Shown here piece by piece: positions 13,761-22,159 of a stretch of 25,218 bases of DNA. Numbering within the stretch: the stretch's first letter is position 1; each line of letters begins with the position of its first letter. A model generated the notes under the pieces. That model was not told the origin of the DNA and made no database searches. It saw nothing but the letters and a program-made list of their open reading frames with translations. The DNA lies in contig CALDMA010000324.1 of assembly GCA_937915075.1 (NCBI GenBank), positions 1-25,218 on the forward strand. Direction: 5' to 3'. The stretch is from an uncultured Oscillospiraceae bacterium (GTDB lineage Bacteria; Bacillota; Clostridia; Oscillospirales; Oscillospiraceae). Both the position numbers and the translations under genes were made by a program.

Positions 13761-15593
13761 ATGACCAGGGAACAGCTGCTTGAAAAGGCCAACGATCTGC
13801 CGCTCGCCCCGGGCGTTTATCTGATGATGGACGCATCGGGCAAGGTCATCTACGTCGGCAAGGCGAAAAAGCTCAAAAACCGCGTCAGCCAGTATTTCCA
13901 GCTCGGCACGGGCCACAACGAAAAGACCCGCCGCATGGTCTCGCAGGTCGACCATTTCGACACCATCTTTGTCTCCAGCGAGTTCGAGGCGCTGATCCTC
14001 GAAAACTCCCTCATCAAGCAGCATCAGCCGCACTACAATATCCTGCTCAAGGACGATAAGGGCTACCCCTTCGTCCGCCTCTCCCACGGCCCCTACCCGC
14101 GCTTCACGCTCGCCAACAAAACGGCGGACGACGGCGCACGCTACTTCGGGCCCTTCGGCGCGCGCGGCGAGACCCGCGCCGCCATCGACGCGGTCTGCGC
14201 GGCCTTCCGCCTGCCGACCTGCACGCGCCAGTTCCCGCGCGATATCGGGAAGGAGCGCCCCTGCCTCAATCACCACATGGGCCGCTGCGACGGCTTCTGC
14301 CGCGGCGAGCCGGACGCGGAGGAATATCAAAAGCGCATCGAGCAGGCGTGCTCGCTCCTCTCGGGACACTATAAGGCGCTCACGCGCGAGCTGAAGGCCG
14401 AGATGGAGCACGAGGCGGAGCAGCTGCATTTCGAGCAGGCCGCCGTCCTGCGCGACCGCATCGCCGCTATTGAGGTGCTCGGCAAGCGCCAGAAGGTCAT
14501 TGCCGGCGTCTGCGCCGACACCGACGTCTGGGGCCTCTACACAGGTGCGGCCAAGTCCGGCTGCGCCATCGTCCACGTGGAGGACGGCAGCGTCACCGGC
14601 CGCGAGACGAGCATTTTTGCCGCTCCTACCGACGAGACCGAGGCCGATACGCTCTCGGCGCTTTTGTCGCAGTATTACCTCCCGCGCGGCGTGCTGCCGC
14701 GGGAGATCCTGCTGCCCTTTGCCGTGGACGAGCTTTCCGAACTGGAAACGGTGCTCACCTCCCGCGCGGGGCGCCGCGTCACGCTGCGCGTGCCGCAGCG
14801 CGGCGAAAGGGCGGAGCTGCTTGCCATGGCCGAGCGCAACGCCCGCGAGGAGGTCGAGCGCGTCACCACCGCCGCCGAGCGCGAGGACAAAACGCTCAAG
14901 AGCCTTGCCGCCATGTGCGGCCTGAGCGCCGCGCCCAAGCGCATGGAATCCTACGATATCTCCAACACCGGCGCGAGCGACATCGTCGCGTCGATGGTCG
15001 TCTACGCCGGCGCGAGACCGCTCAAGCGCGACTATCGCCGCTTTAAGATGAAGTCCGTCAGCGGGCATCCCGACGACTACGCTTCGATGGAGGAGGTCCT
15101 GACCCGCCGCCTGCAGCGCTACGTCGACGGCGATGAGAAATTCGCGCCGCTGCCCGATGTGTTTCTCATCGACGGCGGCATGACGCACGCCGCCGTCGCG
15201 GAGAAGGTCTGCGCGGCGTTCGGTCTGCACGTTCCCATCTTCGGCATGGTCAAGGACGACCGCCACCGCACCCGCGCCCTCACCACCGCCGAGGGCCATG
15301 AGATCGATCTGCACGCCGACCCCGCCGTCTTTGCCCTCATCGGGCAGATCCAGGAGGAAACGCACCGCTTCGCCATCACCTACCACCACGAGAGCCACAC
15401 GCGCTCATCCGTCGTCTCCGCGCTCGACGATATCCCCAACATCGGCGAGGTGCGCAAGCGGAAGCTGCTGGCCCGCTTCAAGAGCGTCAAGGCCATCCGC
15501 GAGGCGGAGCTGTCCGCGCTGCAATCGGAGCTGGGCCGCGCCGCGGGCCGCGCGGTGTACGACCATTTTCACCCCAAGGAGGAAACGCCATGA
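13761..15593 (+). CDS. uvrC: Excinuclease ABC subunit UvrC
   Basis: A 610-residue nucleotide-excision-repair nuclease, full length. The GIY-YIG domain for the 3' incision is at about 14-95 (PGVYLMMD, then VIYVGKAKKLKNRV). A cysteine-containing region follows (CLNHHMGRCDGFCRG, about 172-186), then a UVR UvrB-binding motif (about 200-235), the RNase H-like 5' nuclease core with SYDISNTGASD (about 398-408) and LIDGG, and tandem helix-hairpin-helix motifs at the C terminus (IPNIGEVRKRKLL). A strong AAAGGAGGG precedes the ATG. The stop overlaps the next gene by ATGA. Confidence 0.95.
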   Translation: MTREQLLEKANDLPLAPGVYLMMDASGKVIYVGKAKKLKNRVSQYFQLGTGHNEKTRRMVSQVDHFDTIFVSSEFEALILENSLIKQHQPHYNILLKDDKGYPFVRLSHGPYPRFTLANKTADDGARYFGPFGARGETRAAIDAVCAAFRLPTCTRQFPRDIGKERPCLNHHMGRCDGFCRGEPDAEEYQKRIEQACSLLSGHYKALTRELKAEMEHEAEQLHFEQAAVLRDRIAAIEVLGKRQKVIAGVCADTDVWGLYTGAAKSGCAIVHVEDGSVTGRETSIFAAPTDETEADTLSALLSQYYLPRGVLPREILLPFAVDELSELETVLTSRAGRRVTLRVPQRGERAELLAMAERNAREEVERVTTAAEREDKTLKSLAAMCGLSAAPKRMESYDISNTGASDIVASMVVYAGARPLKRDYRRFKMKSVSGHPDDYASMEEVLTRRLQRYVDGDEKFAPLPDVFLIDGGMTHAAVAEKVCAAFGLHVPIFGMVKDDRHRTRALTTAEGHEIDLHADPAVFALIGQIQEETHRFAITYHHESHTRSSVVSALDDIPNIGEVRKRKLLARFKSVKAIREAELSALQSELGRAAGRAVYDHFHPKEETP

Positions 15594-16567
15594 CCGGCAA
15601 GCTCTACGGCACGCTCGGACCCGCCTGCGCCGACGAGAATACGCTCCGCGCCCTGCTGCGCGCGGGGATGCGCGGCGTGCGATTGAACCTTTCCCACGGC
15701 CCGCTCGCCGAGCGTGCGCCGTGGCTGGAGAGCCTGCGCCGCGCCGAGACCGCGGAGGGCGTTTCCTGTGAATTGCTCATCGACCTGCAGGGCCCCGAGC
15801 TGCGCGTCGGCACGCTTTCCGCTCCGCTGACCCTGCGCGAGGGAGAAACGCTCACGCTCGGCGAAGCCTTTCCGGTCCCGCCGATCCTGACCGGCAATCT
15901 GCTGCGCGGCGACGAGCTGCTGCTCGACGACGGCGCGCTTTCTCTCCGTGTGCTGGACGCGCGGGCGATGACCTGCCGCGTGGAGCGCGGCGGAGCGCTG
16001 TCCTCCCGCAAGAGCCTTGCCGTCTCGGGCCGCGAGCTGCCCGCAAGCGCGCTCACGGAGATGGATATGGAAAACCTGCGCCATGCGAAGGAGTACGGCG
16101 TCACCGCGCTGATGCAGCCCTTTGTCCGCGGTGCGGACGATCTGCGCGCCGTGCGCGCCGCCCTGCGCGAGACCGGCGCGGAGGAGCTGAAAATTTTTGC
16201 CAAGATCGAGAGCATGACCGGACTGCACCGGCTCGACGAGATCCTTCCGCTCGCGGACGTCGTTGTGATCGCCCGCGGCGACCTCGGCAACGCCATGCCG
16301 CTCTGGGAGCTGCCCCGCGCGCAGGCGCTCATCGCGCGCAAATGCCGCGCGGCGAAGCGTCCCTTTATGGTCTCCACGCAGATGCTCCATTCAATGCACC
16401 ACGCCGCCGTGCCCACGCGCGCCGAGGTCACGGACGTCTATCAGGCGGCGAAGAGCGGCGCGGACTATCTGCTCCTCACCGGCGAGACCGCCGTGGGCGA
16501 GCATCCGGTCGAGGCCATGACCTATTTTGCCAAAATTGCCGCGAACGGCTGGGCCGACGCGGAGTAA
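15590..16567 (+). CDS. Short pyruvate-kinase-like protein lacking the C-terminal domain
   Basis: A 325-residue protein homologous to the pyruvate kinase barrel plus its B domain. N-terminal TLGPACADE and RLNLSHG (31-37), then LIDLQGPELRVG (63-74), AKIES (204-208, catalytic-type Lys205 and Glu207), IARGDLG (228-234, Asp231), STQMLHSM (262-269) and PTRAEVTDV (275-283) with LLTGETAVGEHPVEAM. Typical pyruvate kinases exceed 470 residues; the allosteric C-terminal domain is wholly missing, and the frame ends cleanly after the barrel. The usual Lys of the D-x-K-G-P-E-I-R motif is Gln67. It may be a non-regulated or altered kinase, or a paralogue with another substrate. Its start overlaps the uvrC stop (ATGA), and selA follows after 17 bases. 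Confidence 0.82.
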   Translation: MTGKLYGTLGPACADENTLRALLRAGMRGVRLNLSHGPLAERAPWLESLRRAETAEGVSCELLIDLQGPELRVGTLSAPLTLREGETLTLGEAFPVPPILTGNLLRGDELLLDDGALSLRVLDARAMTCRVERGGALSSRKSLAVSGRELPASALTEMDMENLRHAKEYGVTALMQPFVRGADDLRAVRAALRETGAEELKIFAKIESMTGLHRLDEILPLADVVVIARGDLGNAMPLWELPRAQALIARKCRAAKRPFMVSTQMLHSMHHAAVPTRAEVTDVYQAAKSGADYLLLTGETAVGEHPVEAMTYFAKIAANGWADAE

Positions 16568-16584
16568 GAAAGGAGCGCGAAGCA

Positions 16585-17958
16585 ATGGACAGGTCTCTGC
16601 TGCGAAATATCCCCAAGGTGGACGAGCTGCTTGCCCCCACGCACGCGCTCTGCCCGGACGCCTCCGCCGCCGCGGTGACCGCGGCGGTGCGCCGCACGCT
16701 CGACGTGCTGCGGGAGAGTGTTCTTTCCGGCGAAACGCCGGCGATACCGGAGACCCCGGCGCTCTGCGCCCTTGCCGCCGAGGCCGTCCGCCGGGCGGAA
16801 ACGCCCTCGCTCCGTCCGGTCATCAACGCTACCGGCGTCGTGCTTCACACGAATCTCGGACGCGCCCGCCTGAGCGGACGCGCGGCTAAAGCCGCCGCGG
16901 ACGCCGCAGAGCGCTATTCCACCCTGGAATACGATGTGGAAAGCGGCGGGCGCGGCTCGCGCAATGCCCACGTCGAGGCGCTCCTCTGCCGCCTGACCGG
17001 CGCGGAGAGCGCGCTGGTCGTCAACAACAACGCGGCCGCCGTGCTGCTGCTCCTCACGGCGCTGACCGCCGGCGGCGAGGTCGTCGTCTCGCGCGGCGAG
17101 CTGGTCGAGATCGGCGGCAGCTTCCGCGTGCCGGAGATCATGGCCGCCTGCGGCGCGACGCTGCGCGAGGTCGGCACGACCAATAAGACCCGCGCCGCGG
17201 ATTATGCCGCCGCCATCGGCGAGCATACCCGCGCGCTGATGAAGGTCCACACCAGCAATTACCGCATCGTCGGCTTCACCGAGAGCGCGAGCCGCGAGGA
17301 GCTCGCCGCGCTCGCCCATTCCCGCGGCCTGCCGTTTTTCGAGGACCTCGGCAGCGGCAGCCTTTTCGACCTTGAAGCGTTCGGCATCCACGGCGAGCCG
17401 ACGCTGCAGGGCTCCGTCCGCGCGGGCGCGGACGCGGTCACCTGCTCGGGCGATAAGCTTCTCGGCGGCCCGCAGGCGGGGATCCTCGTGGGGAAAAAAT
17501 CCTGCCTCGACGTGCTCAAGCGCCACCCGCTCCTCCGCGCTCTGCGCGTGGACAAAATGACGCTCGCGGCGCTCGAGGCGACGCTCCGCGCCTATGCCGA
17601 CGGCTCCGCCGTCTCCACGCTGCCGACCCTCGCCATGCTCGCGGCATCGCCCGAAGAGCTGCGCGCGCAGGCGCAGACGCTCTGCGCCAAGCTGACGGAG
17701 CGCGGCATTTCCGCCGAAGTCCTCGCGGAGGAGGACGCGGTCGGCGGCGGCAGCGTGCCGGCGCAGACGCTGCCCGGCTGCGCCGCGGCGGTCACACCGC
17801 GGCATTGCCGCGTGGACGAGCTGGCGGAGCGCCTGCGGCAGCGCGAAACGCCTGTTGCCGCGCGCATCGCGCACGAACGGCTGCTGCTCTGTCTGCGCAC
17901 CGTCCGGCCGGAGGAATACGATGAGCTCGTGCGCGCCGTCGCGGAGAGCGACCGATGA
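16585..17958 (+). CDS. selA: L-seryl-tRNA(Sec) selenium transferase SelA
   Basis: A 457-residue PLP enzyme that converts Ser-tRNA(Sec) to Sec-tRNA(Sec) using selenophosphate. The N-terminal tRNA-binding part begins LLRNIPKVDELL. The catalytic core shows RPVINATGVVLHTNLGRA (77-94), SRNAHVE (125-131), EVGTTNKT (195-202), HTSNYRIVGF (222-231), FEDLGSG (252-258) and the cofactor lysine in CSGDKLLGGPQAG (Lys291). An AAAGGAG site precedes the ATG at 16585; the frame extends further upstream only as a shadow of the previous gene. Its last four bases overlap the selB start (ATGA), tying synthesis and delivery of Sec-tRNA. Confidence 0.95.
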   Translation: MDRSLLRNIPKVDELLAPTHALCPDASAAAVTAAVRRTLDVLRESVLSGETPAIPETPALCALAAEAVRRAETPSLRPVINATGVVLHTNLGRARLSGRAAKAAADAAERYSTLEYDVESGGRGSRNAHVEALLCRLTGAESALVVNNNAAAVLLLLTALTAGGEVVVSRGELVEIGGSFRVPEIMAACGATLREVGTTNKTRAADYAAAIGEHTRALMKVHTSNYRIVGFTESASREELAALAHSRGLPFFEDLGSGSLFDLEAFGIHGEPTLQGSVRAGADAVTCSGDKLLGGPQAGILVGKKSCLDVLKRHPLLRALRVDKMTLAALEATLRAYADGSAVSTLPTLAMLAASPEELRAQAQTLCAKLTERGISAEVLAEEDAVGGGSVPAQTLPGCAAAVTPRHCRVDELAERLRQRETPVAARIAHERLLLCLRTVRPEEYDELVRAVAESDR

Positions 17959-19871
17959 AGCACGTTGTTATCGGCACCGCCGGCCACGTCGACCACGGTA
18001 AAACGGCGCTGGTCCGCGCCCTCACCGACGTGGACACCGACCGTCTGGCGGAGGAAAAGCGGCGGGGCCTGACCATCGAGCTCGGCTTCGCGCGGCTGGA
18101 CTTTTCCGACGGCACCTGTGCCGGCGTGGTGGATGTGCCGGGTCATGAAAAATTCATCCGAACCATGCTCGCCGGCGCGGGCGGCATTGACCTTGCGATG
18201 CTCATCGTCGCGGCGGACGAGGGCGTCATGCCCCAAACGGTCGAGCATCTGAACATCCTCTCGCTCCTCGGCGTGCGCCGCGGCGTGGTCGTTCTCACCA
18301 AATGCGACCTCGCGGACGCCGACTGGCTCGCCATGGCGCGCGCGGAGATCGCCGCGCGCGTGAAGGGGACCTTTCTGGAAAACGCGCCGGTCGTCGAGAC
18401 CTCTGCCGTCACCGGACAGGGGATCGAAGATCTACGGGAAATGCTGCACGCTCTTGTGCGGCAGACGCGGGAAAAAAGCGCCCGCATCCCGTTCCGCCTG
18501 CCCATCGACCGCGTGTTTTCGGTGGACGGCTTCGGCACCGTCGTCACCGGCACGCTCATCGAGGGCGCGCTGCACAGCGGCGGCGAGGTCGAGCTGCTGC
18601 CCTCCGGCACGCGCAGCCGCGTGCGCAATTTGCAGGTCCACGGGGAAAATACGGAGATCGCCGTCGCCGGCCAGCGCGTGGCGGTGAATCTGGCGGGACT
18701 CAAAAAAACCGACGCCGCCCGCGGCGATACGCTGGCCGAGCCGGACAGCGTCCGCGTCTCGCGCCTGCTCGACGTGCGCCTTTCCTGCTTGCAGGATTCG
18801 GAGCGCACCGTTGAAAACGGCTCGCGCGTCCACTTCTGCCACAGCACGGCGGCGCGGCTCGCCAAGGTCGTGCTGCTCGACCGCGACGCCCTCGCCCCCG
18901 GCGAGAGTGCCTATGCCCAGCTCCGCTTCACCGAGGACGTCGCCGCGAAGTGCGGCGACCGCTTCGTGATCCGCTTTTATTCGCCGCTCGAGACCATCGG
19001 CGGCGGCATTATCCTTGACGACGCGCCTGTGCGCCACAAGCGGAACGACGCCGCGGCGCTCGCCGCCCTCGCCGTGCGGGAGAACGGCAGCGGCGCGGAG
19101 CGCGTGCTGCAGGCGCTGGCCGCCTTGGATACCGCGCTGCCCTCGGCGGCGCAGCTTGCCGCCCGCCTCGGCATGGAGACGGCGCGGCTCGCGCCGGAGC
19201 TTGACGTGCTGCTCGCGCGCGGTGAGGCCGCCGCGCCGCTGCCGGGACGCTTCATTGCAGCTTCGGTGCTCGACGCGCTCTGGGCGCGCTGTGAGGCGCT
19301 GCTGACCGATTACCACGCGAAAAACCCGCTCCACGCGGGCATCCGTGCGGCGGAGCTGCGCCAGAGGCTTTTTCACACCGTCGAGCCGGAGCGCACGGAC
19401 GCGCTGCTCGCGCTCTTCGTGCGCGAGGGGAAGCTCAAATTCGCTGCGGAGCGCTATGCCCTCGCGGACTTTACCGTGCGCTATACCAGACGCCAGACTG
19501 CTCTGCGCACCGAGCTGCTGGCGCTTTACCGCGCGGCGGACCTGCGCCCCGAGCGCACGGACCGTGTGCTCGCCCGCTTTGACGCAAAGGACCGCGCCGA
19601 GGCGGAGCGTGTGCTCGAGAGCCTGCTCACCGGCGGCGAGCTGATCGCGCTTGCGCCGCGGCTCTGCCTGCACCGCGAGGTCTACGCGCACGCCTGCGCG
19701 CTCGTGCGCGATCATTTTGCCGACCACGAGACGCTCACGCTCGCGGCCTTTCGCGACCTCCTCGGTGCCTCGCGCGACAGCGCGCTGTTGGTGCTCGAAT
19801 GTCTTGACCGGAATGGCCGCACAAGGCGGGAGGGCGATCTGCGCCGCCCGGGGCGGCGTTTGTACGAATAA
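17955..19871 (+). CDS. selB: Selenocysteine-specific elongation factor SelB
   Basis: A 638-residue GTPase that carries Sec-tRNA(Sec) to UGA codons marked by a SECIS hairpin. G1 GHVDHGKT (10-17), switch I RGLTIELGFA (37-46), G3 DVPGHEKF (60-67) and G4 TKCD (115-118) are intact. Domains 2 and 3 follow (about 180-340), with FSVDGFGTVVTGTLIEG at the start. The C-terminal region (about 375-638) consists of winged-helix repeats that bind the SECIS RNA. Length fits bacterial SelB. The tRNA-Sec gene begins 9 bases after its stop. Confidence 0.95.
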   Translation: MKHVVIGTAGHVDHGKTALVRALTDVDTDRLAEEKRRGLTIELGFARLDFSDGTCAGVVDVPGHEKFIRTMLAGAGGIDLAMLIVAADEGVMPQTVEHLNILSLLGVRRGVVVLTKCDLADADWLAMARAEIAARVKGTFLENAPVVETSAVTGQGIEDLREMLHALVRQTREKSARIPFRLPIDRVFSVDGFGTVVTGTLIEGALHSGGEVELLPSGTRSRVRNLQVHGENTEIAVAGQRVAVNLAGLKKTDAARGDTLAEPDSVRVSRLLDVRLSCLQDSERTVENGSRVHFCHSTAARLAKVVLLDRDALAPGESAYAQLRFTEDVAAKCGDRFVIRFYSPLETIGGGIILDDAPVRHKRNDAAALAALAVRENGSGAERVLQALAALDTALPSAAQLAARLGMETARLAPELDVLLARGEAAAPLPGRFIAASVLDALWARCEALLTDYHAKNPLHAGIRAAELRQRLFHTVEPERTDALLALFVREGKLKFAAERYALADFTVRYTRRQTALRTELLALYRAADLRPERTDRVLARFDAKDRAEAERVLESLLTGGELIALAPRLCLHREVYAHACALVRDHFADHETLTLAAFRDLLGASRDSALLVLECLDRNGRTRREGDLRRPGRRLYE

Positions 19872-19880
19872 ACCCTTCAT

Positions 19881-19978
19881 GGGGGTGGATGGGTGCTGGT
19901 GTGCCCCGCGGTCTTCAAAACCGTCTGCGGGAGGCTCAAAACCTGCCGGATGAGTTCGATCCTCATACACCCTCGCCA
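19881..19978 (+). tRNA. selC: tRNA-Sec (anticodon TCA)
   Basis: A 98-base selenocysteine tRNA with encoded CCA. The acceptor stem has 8 positions (19881-19888 with 19967-19974): one G-U pair, and a G-A mismatch at the last position next to the T stem. The D arm has 6 bp and a 4-base TGGT loop, the special tRNA-Sec form. The anticodon arm is 19908-19924 with loop CTTCAAA and anticodon TCA (19915-19917). A long variable arm follows. The T arm is ATGAG-TTCGATC-CTCAT (19950-19966). The 8+5 stems, long variable arm and 6-bp D stem separate it from tRNA-Ser. It lies directly behind selB. Confidence 0.93.
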
Positions 19979-19983
19979 GAAAA

Positions 19984-20030
19984 CAGGAGAGCGGCGGCTC
20001 GGCTGAGCTGCCGCTCTCCTGCTCTTTTTG
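19984..20030 (+). terminator. Strong intrinsic terminator after selC
   Basis: A 12-bp perfect stem (CAGGAGAGCGGC, 19984-19995; GCCGCTCTCCTG, 20010-20021) encloses a further 4-bp stem (GCTC/GAGC), and CTCTTTTTG follows. It begins five bases after the tRNA 3' end and closes the sel operon. Confidence 0.9.
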
Positions 20031-20103
20031 TTGCGGAAAGATACAATATCTTGCGGAAAACAGGAGATTTCTGCCGCAAAATGTTGTCTTCGACACGCGC
20101 GGC

Positions 20104-20132
20104 TTGACAAACGGCGGGGAATAGGGTATACT
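20104..20132 (+). promoter_or_regulatory. Consensus sigma-A promoter of the G5/3D protein gene
   Basis: A perfect TTGACA (20104-20109) is 17 bp from TATACT (20127-20132). Transcription should start near 20139, giving a 96-base leader that contains the WalR-like repeats and an inverted repeat before the CGGAGGT ribosome binding site. Confidence 0.88.
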
Positions 20133-20148
20133 CCTCGGAGTTTAGAAG

Positions 20149-20191
20149 GTTACAAAATGGTTACAATAAAATGACAATTGTAACCATTTTG
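20149..20191 (+). promoter_or_regulatory. WalR-like direct repeat within a 15-bp inverted repeat in the leader
   Basis: GTTACA occurs twice 11 bp apart (20149-20154, 20160-20165). On the minus strand this reads TGTAAC-N5-TGTAAC, which fits the WalR (YycF) box TGTWAH-N5-TGTWAH of Bacillus. A third TGTAAC lies on the plus strand (20179-20184), because 20153-20167 and 20177-20191 form a perfect 15-bp inverted repeat with a 9-base spacer. No U-tract follows, so it is not a terminator. Its place just downstream of the start point suggests repression or an RNA hairpin in the leader. Confidence 0.55.
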
Positions 20192-20234
20192 ATGCGCCGC
20201 CTGCTCGGCGCACAGCAAACTTCGGAGGTCAACT

Positions 20235-21251
20235 ATGTTAGCAAACTGGAAGGAGCGGGGCTTTCCGCTCAACCGGCGGCAGGCGGTTTTCGCCATGCTG
20301 CTGTGTCTGGTGCTGGCTGTGAACGCGGTCCCCGCTCTGCGCGCAAGCGCGCTCTACCTCATCACCGACGGCGAGGCGACCACGGCGGTCGAGCTGGCCG
20401 AGCCGGTGACGGCGGATAAACTGATCGTCGTCGGTGCGGCGGACGGCTCGGCCGAGCTGCGCTTTGAGGGCGGACACAAGGTCACAGTCACCCACGGAAC
20501 GGACGCGGTGCAGTACGCCACCACCCGCACCAACGAAACGGCCGACGCGCTGTTGCGGCGCATGGGCATCTCGGTCGGCCCGATGGAGATGGTCAAGGTC
20601 GACGTGAGCGAGCCGGAGATCTTCATCGAGATCGCCGCGAGCTTCACCTACTACGAGACGCTCACCGAGCCGGCGGAGCACGCCACGGTCTACACCGAGA
20701 GCTACAAGGTCCCCAAGGGGGAGACACAGGTCTGGCAGCAGGGCATGGACGGCACGCGCGAGGTGGTCTATGAGGTCGTTTACGCCGACGGCGAGCTGGT
20801 CTCGCGGCAGGCGGTCGCCGAGCAGAACAACACCAGCGTCACCGAGTACGCCTACGTCGGCACCCTCGTCAAGGAGGCGCAGGCGGGCGATACCATTGCC
20901 TCGGTCGTGAAAAACAGCGACGGCAGCGGCTATCTGCTCATGCAGTCCGGCGACGCGCTGCACTTCACCGGCTCGATGGAGGTCAAGTGTACCGCCTATA
21001 CCACCGGCTACGACGGGGTGGGCACCCGCACCGCGACCGGCACCGCGGTCGCGCGCGGCTGTGTGGCGGTGGACAAAAACGTCATCCCTCTGGGGACGAC
21101 CATGTTCATCACCTCCGGCTCCTACACCTACGGCATGGCGCACGCGGAGGATACCGGCGTGCGGGGCGCGAAGATCGACCTGTTTATGGATACCTACGAT
21201 GAGTGCATCCGGTTCGGGCGGCGCAATTCCGTCGCCTATTTTCTCGACTGA
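20235..21251 (+). CDS. YabE-like G5/3D domain cell-wall protein
   Basis: A 338-residue exported protein. An N-terminal hydrophobic segment (about 17-38) is a signal peptide or anchor. Then come DUF348-like beta-grasp units (about 40-120, the second with NETADALLRRMGI), a G5 domain (about 145-230, TVYTESYKVPKGETQVWQQG) and a C-terminal 3D domain (about 248-338) with TATGTAVARGCVAVD, IPLGTTMFI and the three conserved aspartates in AEDTG, KIDLF and MDT. Such proteins resemble Rpf/MltA-type peptidoglycan hydrolases and remodel the wall; YabE of Bacillus lies next to rnmV-rsmA, and here rsmA is also close. A CGGAGGT site precedes the ATG. WalR-like boxes lie in the leader. Confidence 0.88.
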   Translation: MLANWKERGFPLNRRQAVFAMLLCLVLAVNAVPALRASALYLITDGEATTAVELAEPVTADKLIVVGAADGSAELRFEGGHKVTVTHGTDAVQYATTRTNETADALLRRMGISVGPMEMVKVDVSEPEIFIEIAASFTYYETLTEPAEHATVYTESYKVPKGETQVWQQGMDGTREVVYEVVYADGELVSRQAVAEQNNTSVTEYAYVGTLVKEAQAGDTIASVVKNSDGSGYLLMQSGDALHFTGSMEVKCTAYTTGYDGVGTRTATGTAVARGCVAVDKNVIPLGTTMFITSGSYTYGMAHAEDTGVRGAKIDLFMDTYDECIRFGRRNSVAYFLD

Positions 21252-21257
21252 GAGCAT

Positions 21258-21290
21258 GAAAAAACCGAGGGCGGCTGCCCTCGGTTTTTC
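21258..21290. terminator. Bidirectional terminator between convergent genes
   Basis: A stem (AAAAAACCGAGGGC / GCCCTCGGTTTTT) with a 4-base loop at 21273-21276 has A-run and T-run flanks, so it can stop transcription in both directions. It serves the G5/3D gene (plus) and the TauE/SafE gene (minus). Confidence 0.9.
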
Positions 21291-21303
21291 GTTTTCTTGT
21301 TCC

Positions 21304-22080
21304 TCAGAACAGCAGCTCATAGAGCATCTTCACGAACAGCAGCCCCAGCACCAGGAACATCACGCTGCGGATCTTCTTGCTGCCGCCGCGGATGGCGTAG
21401 AGCGCGCCGAGATAATTGCCGGCGATGCTGCACGCGAGAGCGGGCAGCGCCAGCGCCCAGAGCACCTGCCCATGAAGGACCCACACCACGGCGGAGGCAG
21501 CGCAGGAGGCCAGGTTGCTCGCCTTGGCACAGCCGCCCGCGGTGATGAGGTCGAGCGAGAGCAGCGCCGTGAAGCCGAGGATCATAAAGGTGCCGGTGCC
21601 CGGGCCGACCAGCCCGTCGTAGCAGCCGAACACCAGTCCGATGAGGGCGGAGCGCAGCAGCTCCTGCCGCGGCGTATAAACGGGACGCTCACCGGCGGGG
21701 ATGTCCCGCCCGAAGTCCTTTTTGACGCTCAGAAAGACGGCCACACAGGGCAGGGCCACGAGCATCAGCGTCTCGAGCGTCTGCTCGGAGATGAGGGCCG
21801 CCAGCTCCGTGCCGACCGCCGAGCCGATGAGCGCGCACACCGCCGCCGTGACGGCGGGACGCAGCAGGACCTTGCCGCTGCGGAAATACTTCAGCGCGGC
21901 GACGAGCGTGCCCGTGCCGTTGACGACCTTGTTCGTGCCGGCGGCCAGATGGGCGGGGATACCGGCCATCAGATAAGCGGGCAGCGAGATGATCCCGCCG
22001 CCTCCGGCGACGGAGTCCACAAAGCCCGCGAGAAACACGAGCGGCAGGACGATGAGATAGGTGACAGGCGTCAGCTCCAT
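21304..22080 (-). CDS. TauE/SafE-family sulfite/organosulfur exporter-like permease
   Basis: A 258-residue membrane protein with about seven or eight hydrophobic segments. Family features are FLAGFVDSVAGGGGIISLPAYL (first repeat, about 15-36), GTNKVVNGTG (47-56) and the second-repeat counterpart GLVFGCYDGLVGPGTGTFMI with AKASNLASC. Members move sulfite, sulfoacetate, taurine-derived or other anions; the substrate here is unknown. The ATG at 22080 has AAGAGGTC 6-7 bases upstream; a TTG at 22101 is rejected. It faces its neighbours and splits the usual yabE-rnmV-rsmA order, so it may be a later insertion. Confidence 0.85.
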   Translation of the reverse strand: MELTPVTYLIVLPLVFLAGFVDSVAGGGGIISLPAYLMAGIPAHLAAGTNKVVNGTGTLVAALKYFRSGKVLLRPAVTAAVCALIGSAVGTELAALISEQTLETLMLVALPCVAVFLSVKKDFGRDIPAGERPVYTPRQELLRSALIGLVFGCYDGLVGPGTGTFMILGFTALLSLDLITAGGCAKASNLASCAASAVVWVLHGQVLWALALPALACSIAGNYLGALYAIRGGSKKIRSVMFLVLGLLFVKMLYELLF

Positions 22081-22159
22081 AAAAACGACCTCTTTCTGCA
22101 AATATCGCGAGAATCATAGCACAGGCGCGAAAAAAATGCTACTCTTTTTCGCCTCTCTG

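Noticed and set aside
13692..15398. 568-codon open frame on the minus strand opposite uvrC
   Set aside because: Same shadow effect; uvrC is intact on the plus strand and the antisense translation shows no family motif.
18432..20096. 554-codon minus-strand frame across selB and tRNA-Sec
   Set aside because: It runs through a tRNA gene and a terminator, so it cannot be a real coding region.
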